Shown: piece after piece, positions 9,783-21,234 of the stretch
Layout of the letters: each line of letters begins with the position of its first letter
How positions within the stretch are numbered: position 1 is the first letter of the stretch
From: Pectobacterium araliae
GTDB taxonomy: Bacteria; Pseudomonadota; Gammaproteobacteria; Enterobacterales; Enterobacteriaceae
Reading direction: 5' to 3'
Assembly: GCF_037076465.1 (NCBI RefSeq)
Contig: NZ_AP028908.1
Location: 2,542,001 to 2,606,000 of the forward strand
DNA length: 64,000 bases
Made by a program: the position numbers and the translations under genes
Notes under the pieces: model-generated
What the model was told of the DNA's origin: nothing
Database searches by the model: none
Seen by the model: only the letters and a program-made list of their open reading frames with translations

Positions 9783-10522
9783 GATGCCGCACCGTTTAAC
9801 AACGACGCGCGAATATCACGCAGCGTCTGCGCGGGATCGGTGGATTGTGTGATCGGACGGCCAATCACCATATAATCCACGCCAGCCTGCTGTGCCTGAA
9901 CCGGCGTCATAATGCGGCGCTGATCGCCAACATCGCTGCCTGCCGGACGAATCCCCGGTGTAACCAGTTGAAATGCCTGCCCGCATACTTGCTTCAAGCG
10001 CTGCGCTTCATGTGCGGAGCACACCACGCCATCCAGCCCGCTGTTATGTGTTAGCACCGCCAGCCTTTCCGCCTGTTCAGCCGGGCTGACAGTAATACCA
10101 AGCCCGCGTAAATCCTCTTCGTCCATACTGGTCAACACCGTCACGGCAATCAGCAGCGGTGCCTCTTTACCAAACGGCACCAGCGCTTCTTTCGCCGCGG
10201 TCATCATGCGCGAACCGCCGCTGGCATGCACATTGACCATCCACACGCCAAGATCGGCGGCTGCCGCCACGGCATGAGCGACGGTATTCGGAATATCGTG
10301 GAATTTCAGATCGAGAAACACATCAAAGCCGCGCTGCTGTAACGTCTGCACGAACTGTGGGCCAAATAAGGTAAACATCTCTTTGCCTACCTTCAAACGG
10401 CAATCCTGCGGATCGATACGGTCAACAAACGACAGCGCCGCATCCTGACTGGCGTAGTCCAACGCGACAACAATCGGGGAGGATACCGTTTGATTCTTTT
10501 GCTGTAGATTCTCGTTTTTCAT
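9779..10522 (-). CDS. pyrF: Orotidine 5'-phosphate decarboxylase
   Basis: Catalyses the last step of UMP synthesis, decarboxylating OMP. The 247-residue TIM barrel has the catalytic segment [18 protein letters not shown] with the Asp-x-Lys-x-x-Asp array (about residues 70-76), and phosphate-binding VVGRPIT-type residues near the C-terminus ([14 protein letters not shown]). The start ATG at 10522 opens an extension [12 protein letters not shown] before the conserved SPIVVALDY. It lies between lapB and yciH in the order found in E. coli, with a 182-base gap after lapB that may carry its own promoter. Confidence 0.97.
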   Translation of the reverse strand: MKNENLQQKNQTVSSPIVVALDYASQDAALSFVDRIDPQDCRLKVGKEMFTLFGPQFVQTLQQRGFDVFLDLKFHDIPNTVAHAVAAAADLGVWMVNVHASGGSRMMTAAKEALVPFGKEAPLLIAVTVLTSMDEEDLRGLGITVSPAEQAERLAVLTHNSGLDGVVCSAHEAQRLKQVCGQAFQLVTPGIRPAGSDVGDQRRIMTPVQAQQAGVDYMVIGRPITQSTDPAQTLRDIRASLLNGAAS

Positions 10523-10704
10523 TCGTCACCCAGTCTCTTGCGAAGCCAAAATTCCCGCCGCATTCTACATGCCCCGCCCTTGAAATCCCAGCCGCCTGAA
10601 GACCAATGGCGTTAAACACGCTGGCTGAAACGGAAATCACACACAACCATTAGTATGTTGTAACTAAAGTAGTTTAAAAAACAATTATTCGATATCACGA
10701 GAGG

Positions 10705-11874
10705 CTATTGTCCGTCTAATCCACGGATCGGCTTCACGCTGGCCCAGGTACGACAGGAAGGACATTGCCAATAGAGCGATTGTGACGTGAAGCCACACTT
10801 GCGGCAGCTGTAGCGGGGTTTAGTGCGAATCTGCTCGCCCACCATGTCGCGCAATCCCTGAAGATTTTCTTTTGTACGTCCGTCTTCTGCTTCATGCAGG
10901 TGAAAATCCATCAGACGATGGAATACGCGCATCGTGGGGTGCCGTTGAAGCTGGCGGTTAATATAAACCTGAGCGACTTCCGCCCCCTCTTCTCTCTCAA
11001 GGATGTCGGCTAGCATCAATTCCGCCGTCGCACCGGTATTTTCTTCTACGCAGCGTTTGAGGAAATCAGCCCAATCAAGAGGTTTATCTAAATGCTGATA
11101 GCACTCCTGGAGCATCGGCAGCGTTTCACTGACCAGCTCTTTATCCTGATCGAGAACCTGTCGTAGCGCTTCCACGGCTCGCGAATAATCTTGCTGTGCC
11201 ATGTAAATACGCCCCATCATGATGGACGCACGAGCGCACTGGTTGTCTGCCGCTGCCCCTTTCTTCAGGAGCGTTAACGCTTTATCCAGATCATCGCTGC
11301 CCATCGCCAACAGCGCTAGTTCACAGTAAAAATGCGCGATATCAACATGGAGCTGGTCCTTTCCCATCTTGACCAATTTTTCCGCGACCTCAATCGCCGT
11401 CTGCCAGTCACTGGTTGCCTGATGGATTTGCAATAGCTGCTGCAAGGCGCTGCGCCGAAAATCATCTTCATCCACAAGTTGGTTGAAACTTTCTTCGGCA
11501 CGGTCATACAACCCTGCGGCCATGTAGTCACGACCCAGCTGTTGCACCGCCAGCAGGCGTTGTTCAAACGTTAATGATGCGCTTTCAGTCAGCGCCTGAT
11601 GGATGCGGATTGCGCGGTCCACTTCGCCGCGCGACCGAAACAGGTTGCCAAGAGTAAGATGGGCTTCAAAAGTGTTGCTGTCATCCTTGAGCATGTCGAG
11701 GAACAGCTCCACCGCCTTATCCTGCTGGTTGGACAACAGGAAGTTAACCCCGGTGACATACTCACGGGACAGGCGGTTGGATTCCTGCTCTTTGTCCTGC
11801 TGCGCACTTCTGCGACCCATGTACCAGCCGTACGCGGCGGCCACGGGCAGCAACAGAAACAGCAGTTCTAACAT
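10705..11874 (-). CDS. lapB: LPS assembly regulator LapB
   Basis: LapB (YciM) controls lipopolysaccharide synthesis by guiding LpxC to the FtsH protease, in contact with PbgA/YejM. The 389 residues equal the E. coli length. An N-terminal membrane anchor (MLELLFLLLPVAAAYGWYMG) is followed by tandem TPR repeats (about residues 35-330), and a C-terminal rubredoxin-like zinc site holds CRKCGF and CPSC. The protein faces the cytoplasm. It follows lapA with a 12-base gap, so the two are co-transcribed. Confidence 0.97.
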   Translation of the reverse strand: MLELLFLLLPVAAAYGWYMGRRSAQQDKEQESNRLSREYVTGVNFLLSNQQDKAVELFLDMLKDDSNTFEAHLTLGNLFRSRGEVDRAIRIHQALTESASLTFEQRLLAVQQLGRDYMAAGLYDRAEESFNQLVDEDDFRRSALQQLLQIHQATSDWQTAIEVAEKLVKMGKDQLHVDIAHFYCELALLAMGSDDLDKALTLLKKGAAADNQCARASIMMGRIYMAQQDYSRAVEALRQVLDQDKELVSETLPMLQECYQHLDKPLDWADFLKRCVEENTGATAELMLADILEREEGAEVAQVYINRQLQRHPTMRVFHRLMDFHLHEAEDGRTKENLQGLRDMVGEQIRTKPRYSCRKCGFTSQSLYWQCPSCRTWASVKPIRGLDGQ

Positions 11875-11886
11875 AGAGAGAATTCC

Positions 11887-12192
11887 TTAGTGGGTGACCG
11901 TCTGCACTGGCGCCACATTCTCCTCGGTGGAGGTAGAAAGCTGTTGTTCCAGACGCTTGATTTTACGTTGAGCGCGGCCAAGCGCAATGCGCTGACGCAG
12001 ATAAAACAGACCACAAATAACCCAGCCAAGGACAAAGCCCAGGGCAAACAGCGTAGCGAGCAGCGTGGAGATACGATAATCCCCCTGCGCCAGCAGGTAG
12101 TTAAATGTCACAACCTGATCGTTGTGCGCACCCAGTGTGACAGAAATGATGAATATCGCCAGCACGAGTAAAAAAATCAGCAAATATTTCAC
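11887..12192 (-). CDS. lapA: LPS assembly protein A
   Basis: A 101-residue inner-membrane protein with two hydrophobic helices (about residues 3-23 and 42-66) and a basic coiled tail (RIALGRAQRKIKRLEQQL). It belongs to the LapA/YciS (DUF1049) family and works with LapB in lipopolysaccharide assembly. It is the first gene of the lapA-lapB-pyrF-yciH group. In E. coli pgpB lies directly upstream; here about 740 bases of remnant DNA intervene. Confidence 0.95.
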   Translation of the reverse strand: MKYLLIFLLVLAIFIISVTLGAHNDQVVTFNYLLAQGDYRISTLLATLFALGFVLGWVICGLFYLRQRIALGRAQRKIKRLEQQLSTSTEENVAPVQTVTH

Positions 12193-12376
12193 ATTGTCCT
12201 TCCTGTGATATCCATTAACCGGATGAATTATGCCAAATTTTGGCGACCAGCCCCATTAAATTACCATGTCCGACGCGGACAGGGAAATCAAGAACCGCGC
12301 TCCACTGCCGTCTGCGCTTATTATTTATTCTGTGCTGAATAAAAATGACAGTAACAAGCCAGCAAGGGGAAAAGTC

Positions 12377-12469
12377 ATGTCAAAGCAGGACGAACAGCGA
12401 TTATTGGTCAGGATCGCTACGCTCTATTATAGCGAAGGGATGAAACAGTGCGTCAGTGCCCTCGTGTAG
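12377..12469 (+). pseudogene. N-terminal remnant of a SorC/DeoR-type regulator
   Basis: Thirty codons from the ATG at 12377 encode MSKQDEQRLLVRIATLYYSE, which resembles the start of SorC-family sugar-responsive regulators, where a helix-turn-helix should follow. Instead the frame ends at TAG after CVSALV. An upstream in-frame ATG at 12266 adds sequence without such similarity. It is taken as a remnant, since the rest of the regulator is not found downstream. The family assignment rests on a short stretch. Confidence 0.5.
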
Positions 12470-12537
12470 TGACACTGGCAGGCGGCATTTAGAAGAGTGC
12501 AGCGATTCGCGGTGCGTTAATCGGCCACTATATTTGA

Positions 12538-12902
12538 TGTGTTGATTACCGATCTTTTCTGGTCAACCCACACAATCCAACAGGACTCATGATCAGCCGC
12601 AAGGAGCTGTCTGTTGTCGCTGACGTCTGCGAACAGCACACTGTCACCGTAGTTTCAGATGAAATTAATAGCTATCTTACCTACGACGATAGCGAGTTTG
12701 TTCCTTATGGCAGTGTTTCTTCTGCAAGCCAACACCACTCCGTAACCCTAACTTCTCCTTCCAAAGCCTTCAACTTACAGGGACTAACCTACGCAATCGG
12801 TATTATCCCGAACAAGGCGATGGGTTCGAGCGCATCAACTTTGCTTGCCCAAGAGCCGTGCTTCTCGAAGGGCTAGAACGTCTAAAACTGGCATTTCCAT
12901 AA
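12538..12902 (+). pseudogene. Remnant of a MalY/PatB-type PLP aminotransferase/cystathionine beta-lyase
   Basis: One frame carries FLVNPHNPTG, SDEINSYLTYDD and TLTSPSKAFNLQGL, the motif order of MalY/PatB enzymes, where the last contains the PLP lysine. After about 12810 the frame no longer matches. A second frame then encodes GFERINFACPRAVLLEGLER and ends at TAA (12900-12902), which matches the family C-terminus. So about 100 residues are missing in the middle with a frame change, and the first half of the enzyme is also missing. The longest single reading, from ATG 12589, gives 95 residues and is not a functional enzyme. Confidence 0.8.
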
Positions 12903-12937
12903 CGTTCCAGACCCTGCTATTTTGGTTATACTGCCAT

Positions 12938-13714
12938 TTACGAGGATTTATTCTCGGCGGCATCCTCTTCTGCCTGTTCTTTAATTTCTTCATACTGGAG
13001 CGAAAGCAGGCCGCACCAGCGCTGTGCCAGCCAACTGGCGACCACCACCAGCAGCCAGCTAATTAACGTCGCCACCACCAAATCCTGCGGCCAATGCATC
13101 CCCAACACCAGACGGCTGCCCATGACGCCACTCGCCCACAGCATCAGGATCACCACCGTTTTATAATGCCGACGCGCCCACAGCAGCCCGACGGCCAGCA
13201 GCGCCCAAGTCGCGGCAAATAGCGTGTGCCCAGACGGGAAAGCAAAGCCAGTTTCAAACTGCCAGTGGCTACGCAGCCATTGCGGGATCTGCGTTTGATC
13301 CTGCAATTGCGTTCTTACCAGCTCCGAACGCGCTTTACGCGGCAACGAGTAGAAATAGCTATCGTCCACCTGATGATTTTTTTCCAGCCAGACAACATAA
13401 GGTCGTGATTCCTGTACCCACTCTTTAATCACTGATTTGATTCCCTGCCCAACCAACACGGTAATCGCCATAATAACCAACAAGCCAAGTGCAGGTTTCA
13501 GACGAAAACGCAGGCACCAGAGAAACCAGATGCTCAGTATAATACTGGTCAGAATTCCCCACGGTGATGTCACCGTCTCGGTGATCCAAAAGAGTACGCG
13601 CAACCAAGGCCCACCGTACTCTGGTTGCCACTGCCAACCGCTCATCCAGATAATCATTGGCATAATCAGTAATAGCGCTGCACCAATAGTTGTTCGTTTG
13701 GCAATGTCGTACAT
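12938..13714 (-). CDS. pgpB: Phosphatidylglycerophosphatase B (PAP2 family)
   Basis: A 258-residue inner-membrane phosphatase that acts on phosphatidylglycerol phosphate and undecaprenyl pyrophosphate. The three PAP2 motifs are present: KEWVQESRP (about residues 112-120), PSGH (about 160) and SRLVLGMHWPQD (about 199-210), and six hydrophobic helices surround them. The tail is rich in glutamate and slightly longer than in E. coli (254). It is transcribed away from ribA. Confidence 0.95.
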   Translation of the reverse strand: MYDIAKRTTIGAALLLIMPMIIWMSGWQWQPEYGGPWLRVLFWITETVTSPWGILTSIILSIWFLWCLRFRLKPALGLLVIMAITVLVGQGIKSVIKEWVQESRPYVVWLEKNHQVDDSYFYSLPRKARSELVRTQLQDQTQIPQWLRSHWQFETGFAFPSGHTLFAATWALLAVGLLWARRHYKTVVILMLWASGVMGSRLVLGMHWPQDLVVATLISWLLVVVASWLAQRWCGLLSLQYEEIKEQAEEDAAENKSS

Positions 13715-13986
13715 AATTTCTTCCCATAATTCAGCATGATGCCTTGCAACAAAACTTTCACAATTCTATCAGAAAATCCGACATGAACTGTCAGTATGGC
13801 GTAAAATAGCGCTCAGTTCTGTCAACGAACCTGAAACCAAATGGCAGTCTGGTCTCGTTCTAATTCAATTTTTGTGACGTTCTTAAACAGGCTTTTTTGC
13901 TGGTCAAGCGCGATAGGCAGCAGTAGGATTCGCCTCAGCACTTTTTGGGACACTGTTTTTTGGATACCGCGTTTTTGGAGAAAAGT

Positions 13987-14580
13987 ATGCAGCTAAAACG
14001 GGTGGCGGAAGCCAAATTACCCACGCCGTGGGGCGATTTTCTGATGGTGGGTTTTGAAGAAATCGCCACAGGCCATGACCACCTTGCGCTAGTTTATGGT
14101 GATATTTCTGGTTCAGTTCCCGTACTTGCCCGCGTGCATTCCGAGTGCCTGACGGGAGATGCCTTGTTTAGCCTGCGCTGTGACTGTGGTTTCCAGCTTG
14201 AGGCTGCCTTGGGTCACATCGCCGAAGAAGGGCGTGGCGTGCTGCTATATCACCGTCAGGAAGGCCGTAACATTGGGCTGCTCAATAAAATCCGCGCCTA
14301 TGCGTTGCAGGATCTGGGAGCTGATACGGTGGAAGCGAACCATCAGCTCGGGTTCGCCGCCGACGAGCGCGATTTCACACTGTGCGCTGATATGTTCAAA
14401 CTGCTGGGTGTTGATGAAGTTCGCCTGCTGACTAATAATCCGCAGAAAGTAAAAATTCTCAACGAAGCAGGCATCAACATCGTCGAGCGCGTGCCATTAA
14501 TCGTCGGGCGCAACCCGAAGAATGAAAATTATCTCGCCACCAAAGCGGCCAAAATGGGACACCTACTGGATATAAAATAA
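13987..14580 (+). CDS. ribA: GTP cyclohydrolase II
   Basis: Catalyses the first committed step of riboflavin synthesis, opening GTP to 2,5-diamino-6-ribosylamino-pyrimidinone 5'-phosphate. The 197-residue protein has the zinc-binding cysteines in [17 protein letters not shown], the RQEGRNIGL segment and the NPQK substrate region. A longer frame starts at 13945, but the ATG at 13987 (GGAGAAAAGT upstream) matches the usual [16 protein letters not shown] start. A repeat of ACAGAC units and then a terminator follow. Confidence 0.96.
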   Translation: MQLKRVAEAKLPTPWGDFLMVGFEEIATGHDHLALVYGDISGSVPVLARVHSECLTGDALFSLRCDCGFQLEAALGHIAEEGRGVLLYHRQEGRNIGLLNKIRAYALQDLGADTVEANHQLGFAADERDFTLCADMFKLLGVDEVRLLTNNPQKVKILNEAGINIVERVPLIVGRNPKNENYLATKAAKMGHLLDIK

Positions 14581-14604
14581 CGATCCTGCTCGCGTTATTT
14601 GTTC

Positions 14605-14640
14605 ACAGACACAGACACAGACACAGACACAGACACAGAC
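14605..14640 (+). repeat. Hexanucleotide tandem repeat (ACAGAC)6
   Basis: Six perfect ACAGAC units occupy 36 bases between the ribA stop codon and its terminator. The last two bases of the last unit form the start of the terminator stem. No coding frame runs through it, so length change would not alter a protein. Tandem repeats of this purity are prone to strand slippage. Confidence 0.95.
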
Positions 14641-14669
14641 CGCCAGTATTTTACCGGCGGTTTTTTTTC
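14639..14669 (+). terminator. Rho-independent terminator after ribA
   Basis: ACCGCC (14639-14644) pairs with GGCGGT (14656-14661), followed by eight T. It directly adjoins the tandem repeat. Confidence 0.85.
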
Positions 14670-14671
14670 AC

Positions 14672-16306
14672 CTAGTGTTTAATCACGTACATGTCCTGTG
14701 CGTAGTAGTTACCACGGATATCTGGCAAGAATCCGCCGATGTAGGGTTTCACCATCTGTGGCAATGAATAGTGATAGATAGGTAGCAATGGTGCTTGCTG
14801 ATTCAAAATCGTCATCGCCTGCTGATAAATACCCTGTTTCTCTTGTCTGTTGCCTACTGCCAGCGCTTTTTGCAGCAGCGCATCATATTCAACGTTACTG
14901 AATTTGGAATTGTTATTACTGTTACCCGATTGCAGAATCTCCAGGAAGGTACTCGGTTCATTGTAATCCCCAATCCATGAATAGCGAACCACCTCGTAGT
15001 TGCCGGAGCGGATTGTATCCAGCATGGTTTTCCATTCCTGATTCTGTAATGTCGCCTCTACGCCGAGGTTCTTTTTCCACATAGAACTCGCCGCGATGGC
15101 AACACGCAGGTGCGATTCTGAAGTGTTATAAAGCAGGTTAAAGCGCAGCGGATTTTTCGCGTTAAAACCGGCCTCTTCCAGCAATTTTTTCGCTTCCGCA
15201 TTGCGCTGTTCTTGCGTCCAGTTTGCCCATTCCGGTTCCTGCCGCGTATAGCCACCGGTGTTTTGAGGGACCAGATTATATGCGGGCTTCTGCCCCATAC
15301 CCATTACCTTTTCAGCGATAACCGTTTTATCCAAACTCAGGTCTAAGGCGCGGCGCACTCTGGCATCATCAAACGGCGGTTTTTGCGTATTGAACTGATA
15401 GAAGTACGTGCCAAGCTGCGGCGATATTTTTACTTCCTGCGGGTACTCTTTTTGCAGCGACGCGAACTGAATCGGCGATAACGGTCCGGTTATATCAATT
15501 TCACCGGATTTATAGCGATTCAGCTCCGCCGCCTGCGAGCTAATCGGCAGATACGTGACTTTGTTAATTACAGTATGCGCATCATCCCAATACTGGGTAT
15601 TGCGCTTACCGACGATACGTTCGTTCACCACCCATTCACTCATCGTGTAAGGGCCGCTGCTGACAAAATTCCCAACCTGCGTCCAGTTTTCTGGGTGCTT
15701 TTCAAGCACCGCTTTCGGCAACGGCACCAGAACATGATAGGCCGACATTTCCAGGAAATAGGAAAGCGGACGTTCCAGCGTAACTTCAACCGTATGGCTA
15801 TCCAGCGCCTTTATGCCCAGCGTATCGGGTGTCTTTTTGCCCGCCATAATCTCTGCGGCATTCTTCACATACATACTGGCGACGTAGCTGCCGTAAGGCG
15901 ATAGCGTTTTAGGATCGCCAAGACGTCGCCAGCTGTAAACCACATCGTCGGCGGTCAGCGGCGAACCATCAGACCATTTGGCATCAGGCCGTAGGTGGAA
16001 CGTCCACACCGTGTTGTCTTTATTATCCCAGCGCTCGGCCAGCCGCGGCTGTATCGTGCCATCATCACCCACGCGCACCAGATTATCGAAGAAGTCGTTG
16101 ATAATGTGGCCTTCTACATCACTTTCTACCTTATGCGGATCCAACGAGGCAGGCTCAGAACCATTGCCTCGCACCAGTTCTTGCTTGTCCGCCAGCACCG
16201 TCCCAGCAGGAACCTGTGCCGCAAAAGCCGATGGCATCGCCCCTGTGGCACATAAAGTAAGAAGCAGTAGCGATTGTTTGAAGCGATTTTTGATTACATC
16301 ATTCAT
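14672..16306 (-). CDS. Periplasmic oligopeptide-binding protein (OppA-like), orphan
   Basis: A 544-residue solute-binding protein of ABC transporter family 5 (SBP_bac_5). A signal peptide (to about ...AFA|AQVPAG, residue 29) is followed by the OppA-like body, with signature RLAERWDNKDNTVWTFHLRPD split over residues 95-115, DVVYSWRR and the C-terminal end NYYAQDMYVIKH. E. coli OppA is 543 residues, and MppA is similar. No permease or ATPase genes are adjacent, so it presumably delivers peptides to an Opp complex encoded elsewhere. It lies in a block that interrupts the ribA-acnA neighbourhood seen in E. coli. Confidence 0.9.
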   Translation of the reverse strand: MNDVIKNRFKQSLLLLTLCATGAMPSAFAAQVPAGTVLADKQELVRGNGSEPASLDPHKVESDVEGHIINDFFDNLVRVGDDGTIQPRLAERWDNKDNTVWTFHLRPDAKWSDGSPLTADDVVYSWRRLGDPKTLSPYGSYVASMYVKNAAEIMAGKKTPDTLGIKALDSHTVEVTLERPLSYFLEMSAYHVLVPLPKAVLEKHPENWTQVGNFVSSGPYTMSEWVVNERIVGKRNTQYWDDAHTVINKVTYLPISSQAAELNRYKSGEIDITGPLSPIQFASLQKEYPQEVKISPQLGTYFYQFNTQKPPFDDARVRRALDLSLDKTVIAEKVMGMGQKPAYNLVPQNTGGYTRQEPEWANWTQEQRNAEAKKLLEEAGFNAKNPLRFNLLYNTSESHLRVAIAASSMWKKNLGVEATLQNQEWKTMLDTIRSGNYEVVRYSWIGDYNEPSTFLEILQSGNSNNNSKFSNVEYDALLQKALAVGNRQEKQGIYQQAMTILNQQAPLLPIYHYSLPQMVKPYIGGFLPDIRGNYYAQDMYVIKH

Positions 16307-16568
16307 ATAACCTCCTGTTATATTCCGTCATTATTCAAGCGGCATTTCCGCGGTTCCAGGGCGTGGCTGGGCAATAATTTTTACTTATTCCCCATGTAGT
16401 TAGCGTCACTACCACCTAACCACAATTCGCCTGAGGATTCGAGTATTTAATGTGGGAAAACGTGCGCTGGTGCATCAGGGGTAGTATATCTTTCTTAACC
16501 GCTTGAAATGAACGTTACACTGCTGGGATTAACGCTTCATTTTTAACCGTCAATAGTCCAAGTTATAA

Positions 16569-16955
16569 GCCTACGTAGCGATAACAAATGGAGAACTGTA
16601 CTTTCGGGCATGGTATAGCAACGATTTTTCCCTCACGAATATGTCCAACCAACACCTCTTTATTCATGAAATGAGCCACGTCTGGCAGCGTGAACGAGGT
16701 ATGAATGTCATATTTAGAGGTTTGGTCAGTTGGGCTGTCAGTTATCGCTACCAACTTGGTAACCGCACATTAAGATGCTACCCAATGGAACAGCTGGCAC
16801 AAATAATCGCTGATTATTTCGTTTTAAAAACATACGGCTATCAAGTGTGGAAAATGTTGAGAGCACGGGGAAATGTCACCCTTGATGGCGATACTTCTGA
16901 GGCCGCCATACGGCAACAATATCAAAAAACTATGCAGTTCTTTCCCTGGAATTAA
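16569..16955 (+). pseudogene. 5'-truncated HExxH protein (Vgr-related / putative peptidase-like)
   Basis: The open frame runs from 16569, just after a stop codon, to 16955. The first start codon is the ATG at 16641, yet residues upstream of it (AYVAITNGELYFRAWYSNDF) read like part of the same domain. This suggests the 5' end was lost. Downstream sits HLFIHEMSHVWQRERGMNV with an HExxH zinc-type motif, then RGLVSWAVSYRYQL and YPMEQLAQIIADYF. From memory this resembles small Vgr-related proteins associated with type VI secretion; the assignment is tentative. It ends two bases before the lipoprotein gene, so the two look paired. Confidence 0.6.
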
Positions 16956-16957
16956 CG

Positions 16958-17389
16958 ATGACATTTACTGCAAAATTGTCTGCGTTTCTGCTTATAGTGC
17001 CGAGTTTTCTTCTTGTCGGTTGCCCCGGTTCGGGCGATCGCCTGAAGCCAGACGAATTGACATCAGTCAGACAAGTGGGAAGCGATCTCTGCTTTTTAGT
17101 TAGCGATGCTCGGGATTACCAACTCACTCTTATTGCGATTAGCGCAAGAGCCGCTCAGCCACAGGAATGGATGCTGTATGAAAATCCCAGCGTAGTCGTT
17201 ACACAGGACGAACTGTGCATTCCTCCTTCTTTTTACCGCTTTTTAGACGACAGCACATACGTCGTCAGGTATATCCTGCAATCGAAAAAATACGGTGATT
17301 CACGAAGAAGCGTCGTGTCTGCGATAGTGTTTACCAACGACGGTGTCCGAAGCGTACCGCTTAGAAAGGATGAAGCCGCTTATTACTGA
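16958..17389 (+). CDS. Putative periplasmic lipoprotein, possible T6SS immunity protein
   Basis: A 143-residue lipoprotein with a clear signal peptide and lipobox LLVGC (cysteine about residue 22). The mature domain has two further cysteines (DLCFLV and DELCIPP) that could form a disulphide in the periplasm, and it looks beta-rich. It starts two bases after the truncated HExxH frame. Similar small lipoproteins in enterobacteria are annotated as putative T6SS immunity lipoproteins; I infer that role from resemblance and pairing, not from a demonstrated function. No T6SS structural gene is in the window. Confidence 0.65.
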   Translation: MTFTAKLSAFLLIVPSFLLVGCPGSGDRLKPDELTSVRQVGSDLCFLVSDARDYQLTLIAISARAAQPQEWMLYENPSVVVTQDELCIPPSFYRFLDDSTYVVRYILQSKKYGDSRRSVVSAIVFTNDGVRSVPLRKDEAAYY

Positions 17390-17419
17390 TGTACCCGCTA
17401 TATTTCGAATTGAGCGAAT

Positions 17420-17450
17420 CCACCGAGAGCAGGCTTTCTGCCCTCGGTGG
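17420..17450. terminator. Hairpin between the lipoprotein gene and acnA
   Basis: CCACCGAG (17420-17427) pairs with CTCGGTGG (17443-17450). It lies between convergent genes and probably ends both; no long U-tract is seen. Confidence 0.55.
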
Positions 17451-17462
17451 CGAGACATAAAA

Positions 17463-20135
<2,673 letters not shown>

Positions 20136-20585
20136 GCTTCCTCCCAAATTAACTTGCTATTCGTTATTCTGCATCGGGCGATTAATGAATAACCAGCCTG
20201 AGCTTGCGGTCTTATTTAAAGATAACACAAACAAAAAATAACGTTTTTGCAACAAGATGATATGAACGCAGCGATAGCCGTTAGCGATTGAAAAGAAGCA
20301 CATCGTCTCTGGCGATCCGTATCACTGTCAGTTGTCTGTATTACATGTGACATCGTTCTCTGCATGGGGATGCTCAAACCTGTAAATTCGCCCCAGGATG
20401 GCATGTAAATTTGACTTTAGTCCGTCAAAACCGGCCAAGTTTCATACGGTAGTCATACATAAAGAGTATTTTGGAAGAAGCTTCACACTCTATCGTTACG
20501 TTTTGTTGTAAAAAAACGACATGTCGTCATTCAACAATCATCAGCGCATATGTTGGTGGAAAAATAATAATAGAAAGGGGTTTTC
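20136..20585. promoter_or_regulatory. acnA/gstA divergent intergenic region
   Basis: About 450 bases with no convincing gene. It holds the divergent acnA and gstA promoters, is AT-rich in its middle, and carries the gstA ribosome-binding site (AAAGGGG, 20575-20581). A 62-codon reverse frame at 20216-20404 lacks a ribosome-binding site and recognisable content. In E. coli the acnA region carries cysB, which is not here. Confidence 0.5.
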
Positions 20586-21194
20586 ATGAAACTGTTTTAC
20601 AAGGCTGAAAGCAGTTCTCTTTTTGCGCACATCGTTTTGCTCGAATCCAAATTGGAGTTCAAGTTGGATAAGGTCGACATGCGCACGAAAAAAACAGAGC
20701 GTGGAACCGACTATATGTCCATCAATCCAAAGGGAATGGTGCCCGCGTTAGAACTCGATGATGGATCGATCCTAACTGAAGGTGTCGCTATTGCTGAGTA
20801 CATCGCCGATCTGGTTCCACACTGCAACCTTATCGCCCCCACTGGGAGTATGGCTCGCTACCATACGATTGAATGGCTGAATTACATTTCTGCTGAACTG
20901 CATAAAACGTTTACGCCGATCTTTCGTCCCGGCACGCCAGAAACCTATAAAGATCTATTGACCGAGTATTTGCAGGTCAAATTCCGTTATATCAATCTGG
21001 TGCTGAGTGAACAAAACTATCTGGTCGCCAACCGCTTCAGTATCGCCGATGCTTATCTGTTTACCGTGATGCGCTGGGCACAGTCATTAAAGCTGGATAT
21101 GTTCCGTTACCCTGCGCTGGCCGCTTATCTTGACCATATTGCCGAACGCCCTTCCGTGGCGACCGCGCTTAAGGTTGAAAGATTGAAAGGATAA
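20586..21194 (+). CDS. gstA: Glutathione S-transferase GstA
   Basis: A 202-residue beta-class bacterial glutathione S-transferase. The thioredoxin-like N-terminal domain has MKLFYKAESSSLFAHIV and the cis-proline segment NPKGMVPALELDDG (about residues 50-63). The glutathione-contact ES-type motif is replaced by LTEGVAIAEYIAD. The all-helical C-terminal domain ends LKVERLKG. It detoxifies electrophiles by conjugation with glutathione in the cytoplasm. A 13-bp terminator separates it from convergent pdxY. Confidence 0.95.
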   Translation: MKLFYKAESSSLFAHIVLLESKLEFKLDKVDMRTKKTERGTDYMSINPKGMVPALELDDGSILTEGVAIAEYIADLVPHCNLIAPTGSMARYHTIEWLNYISAELHKTFTPIFRPGTPETYKDLLTEYLQVKFRYINLVLSEQNYLVANRFSIADAYLFTVMRWAQSLKLDMFRYPALAAYLDHIAERPSVATALKVERLKG

Positions 21195-21199
21195 CGTGC

Positions 21200-21234
21200 C
21201 ATCACGCCCCGAGTATCGGGGCGTGATGAGTTTC
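21200..21234. terminator. Bidirectional terminator between gstA and pdxY
   Basis: A 13-bp perfect stem, CATCACGCCCCGA (21200-21212) with TCGGGGCGTGATG (21216-21228), has a three-base loop and TTT follows. Its right end overlaps the pdxY stop codon region. Confidence 0.85.

Noticed and set aside
13780..13986. An FMN riboswitch before ribA
   Set aside because: The conserved FMN-element segments are not present; in enterobacteria it precedes ribB, not ribA.
14605..14640. A CRISPR-like array
   Set aside because: The units are contiguous 6-mers without spacers; no CRISPR array or cas gene was found anywhere in the window.
16563..16754. A 63-codon reverse frame
   Set aside because: It is antisense to the HExxH remnant and has no ribosome-binding site.
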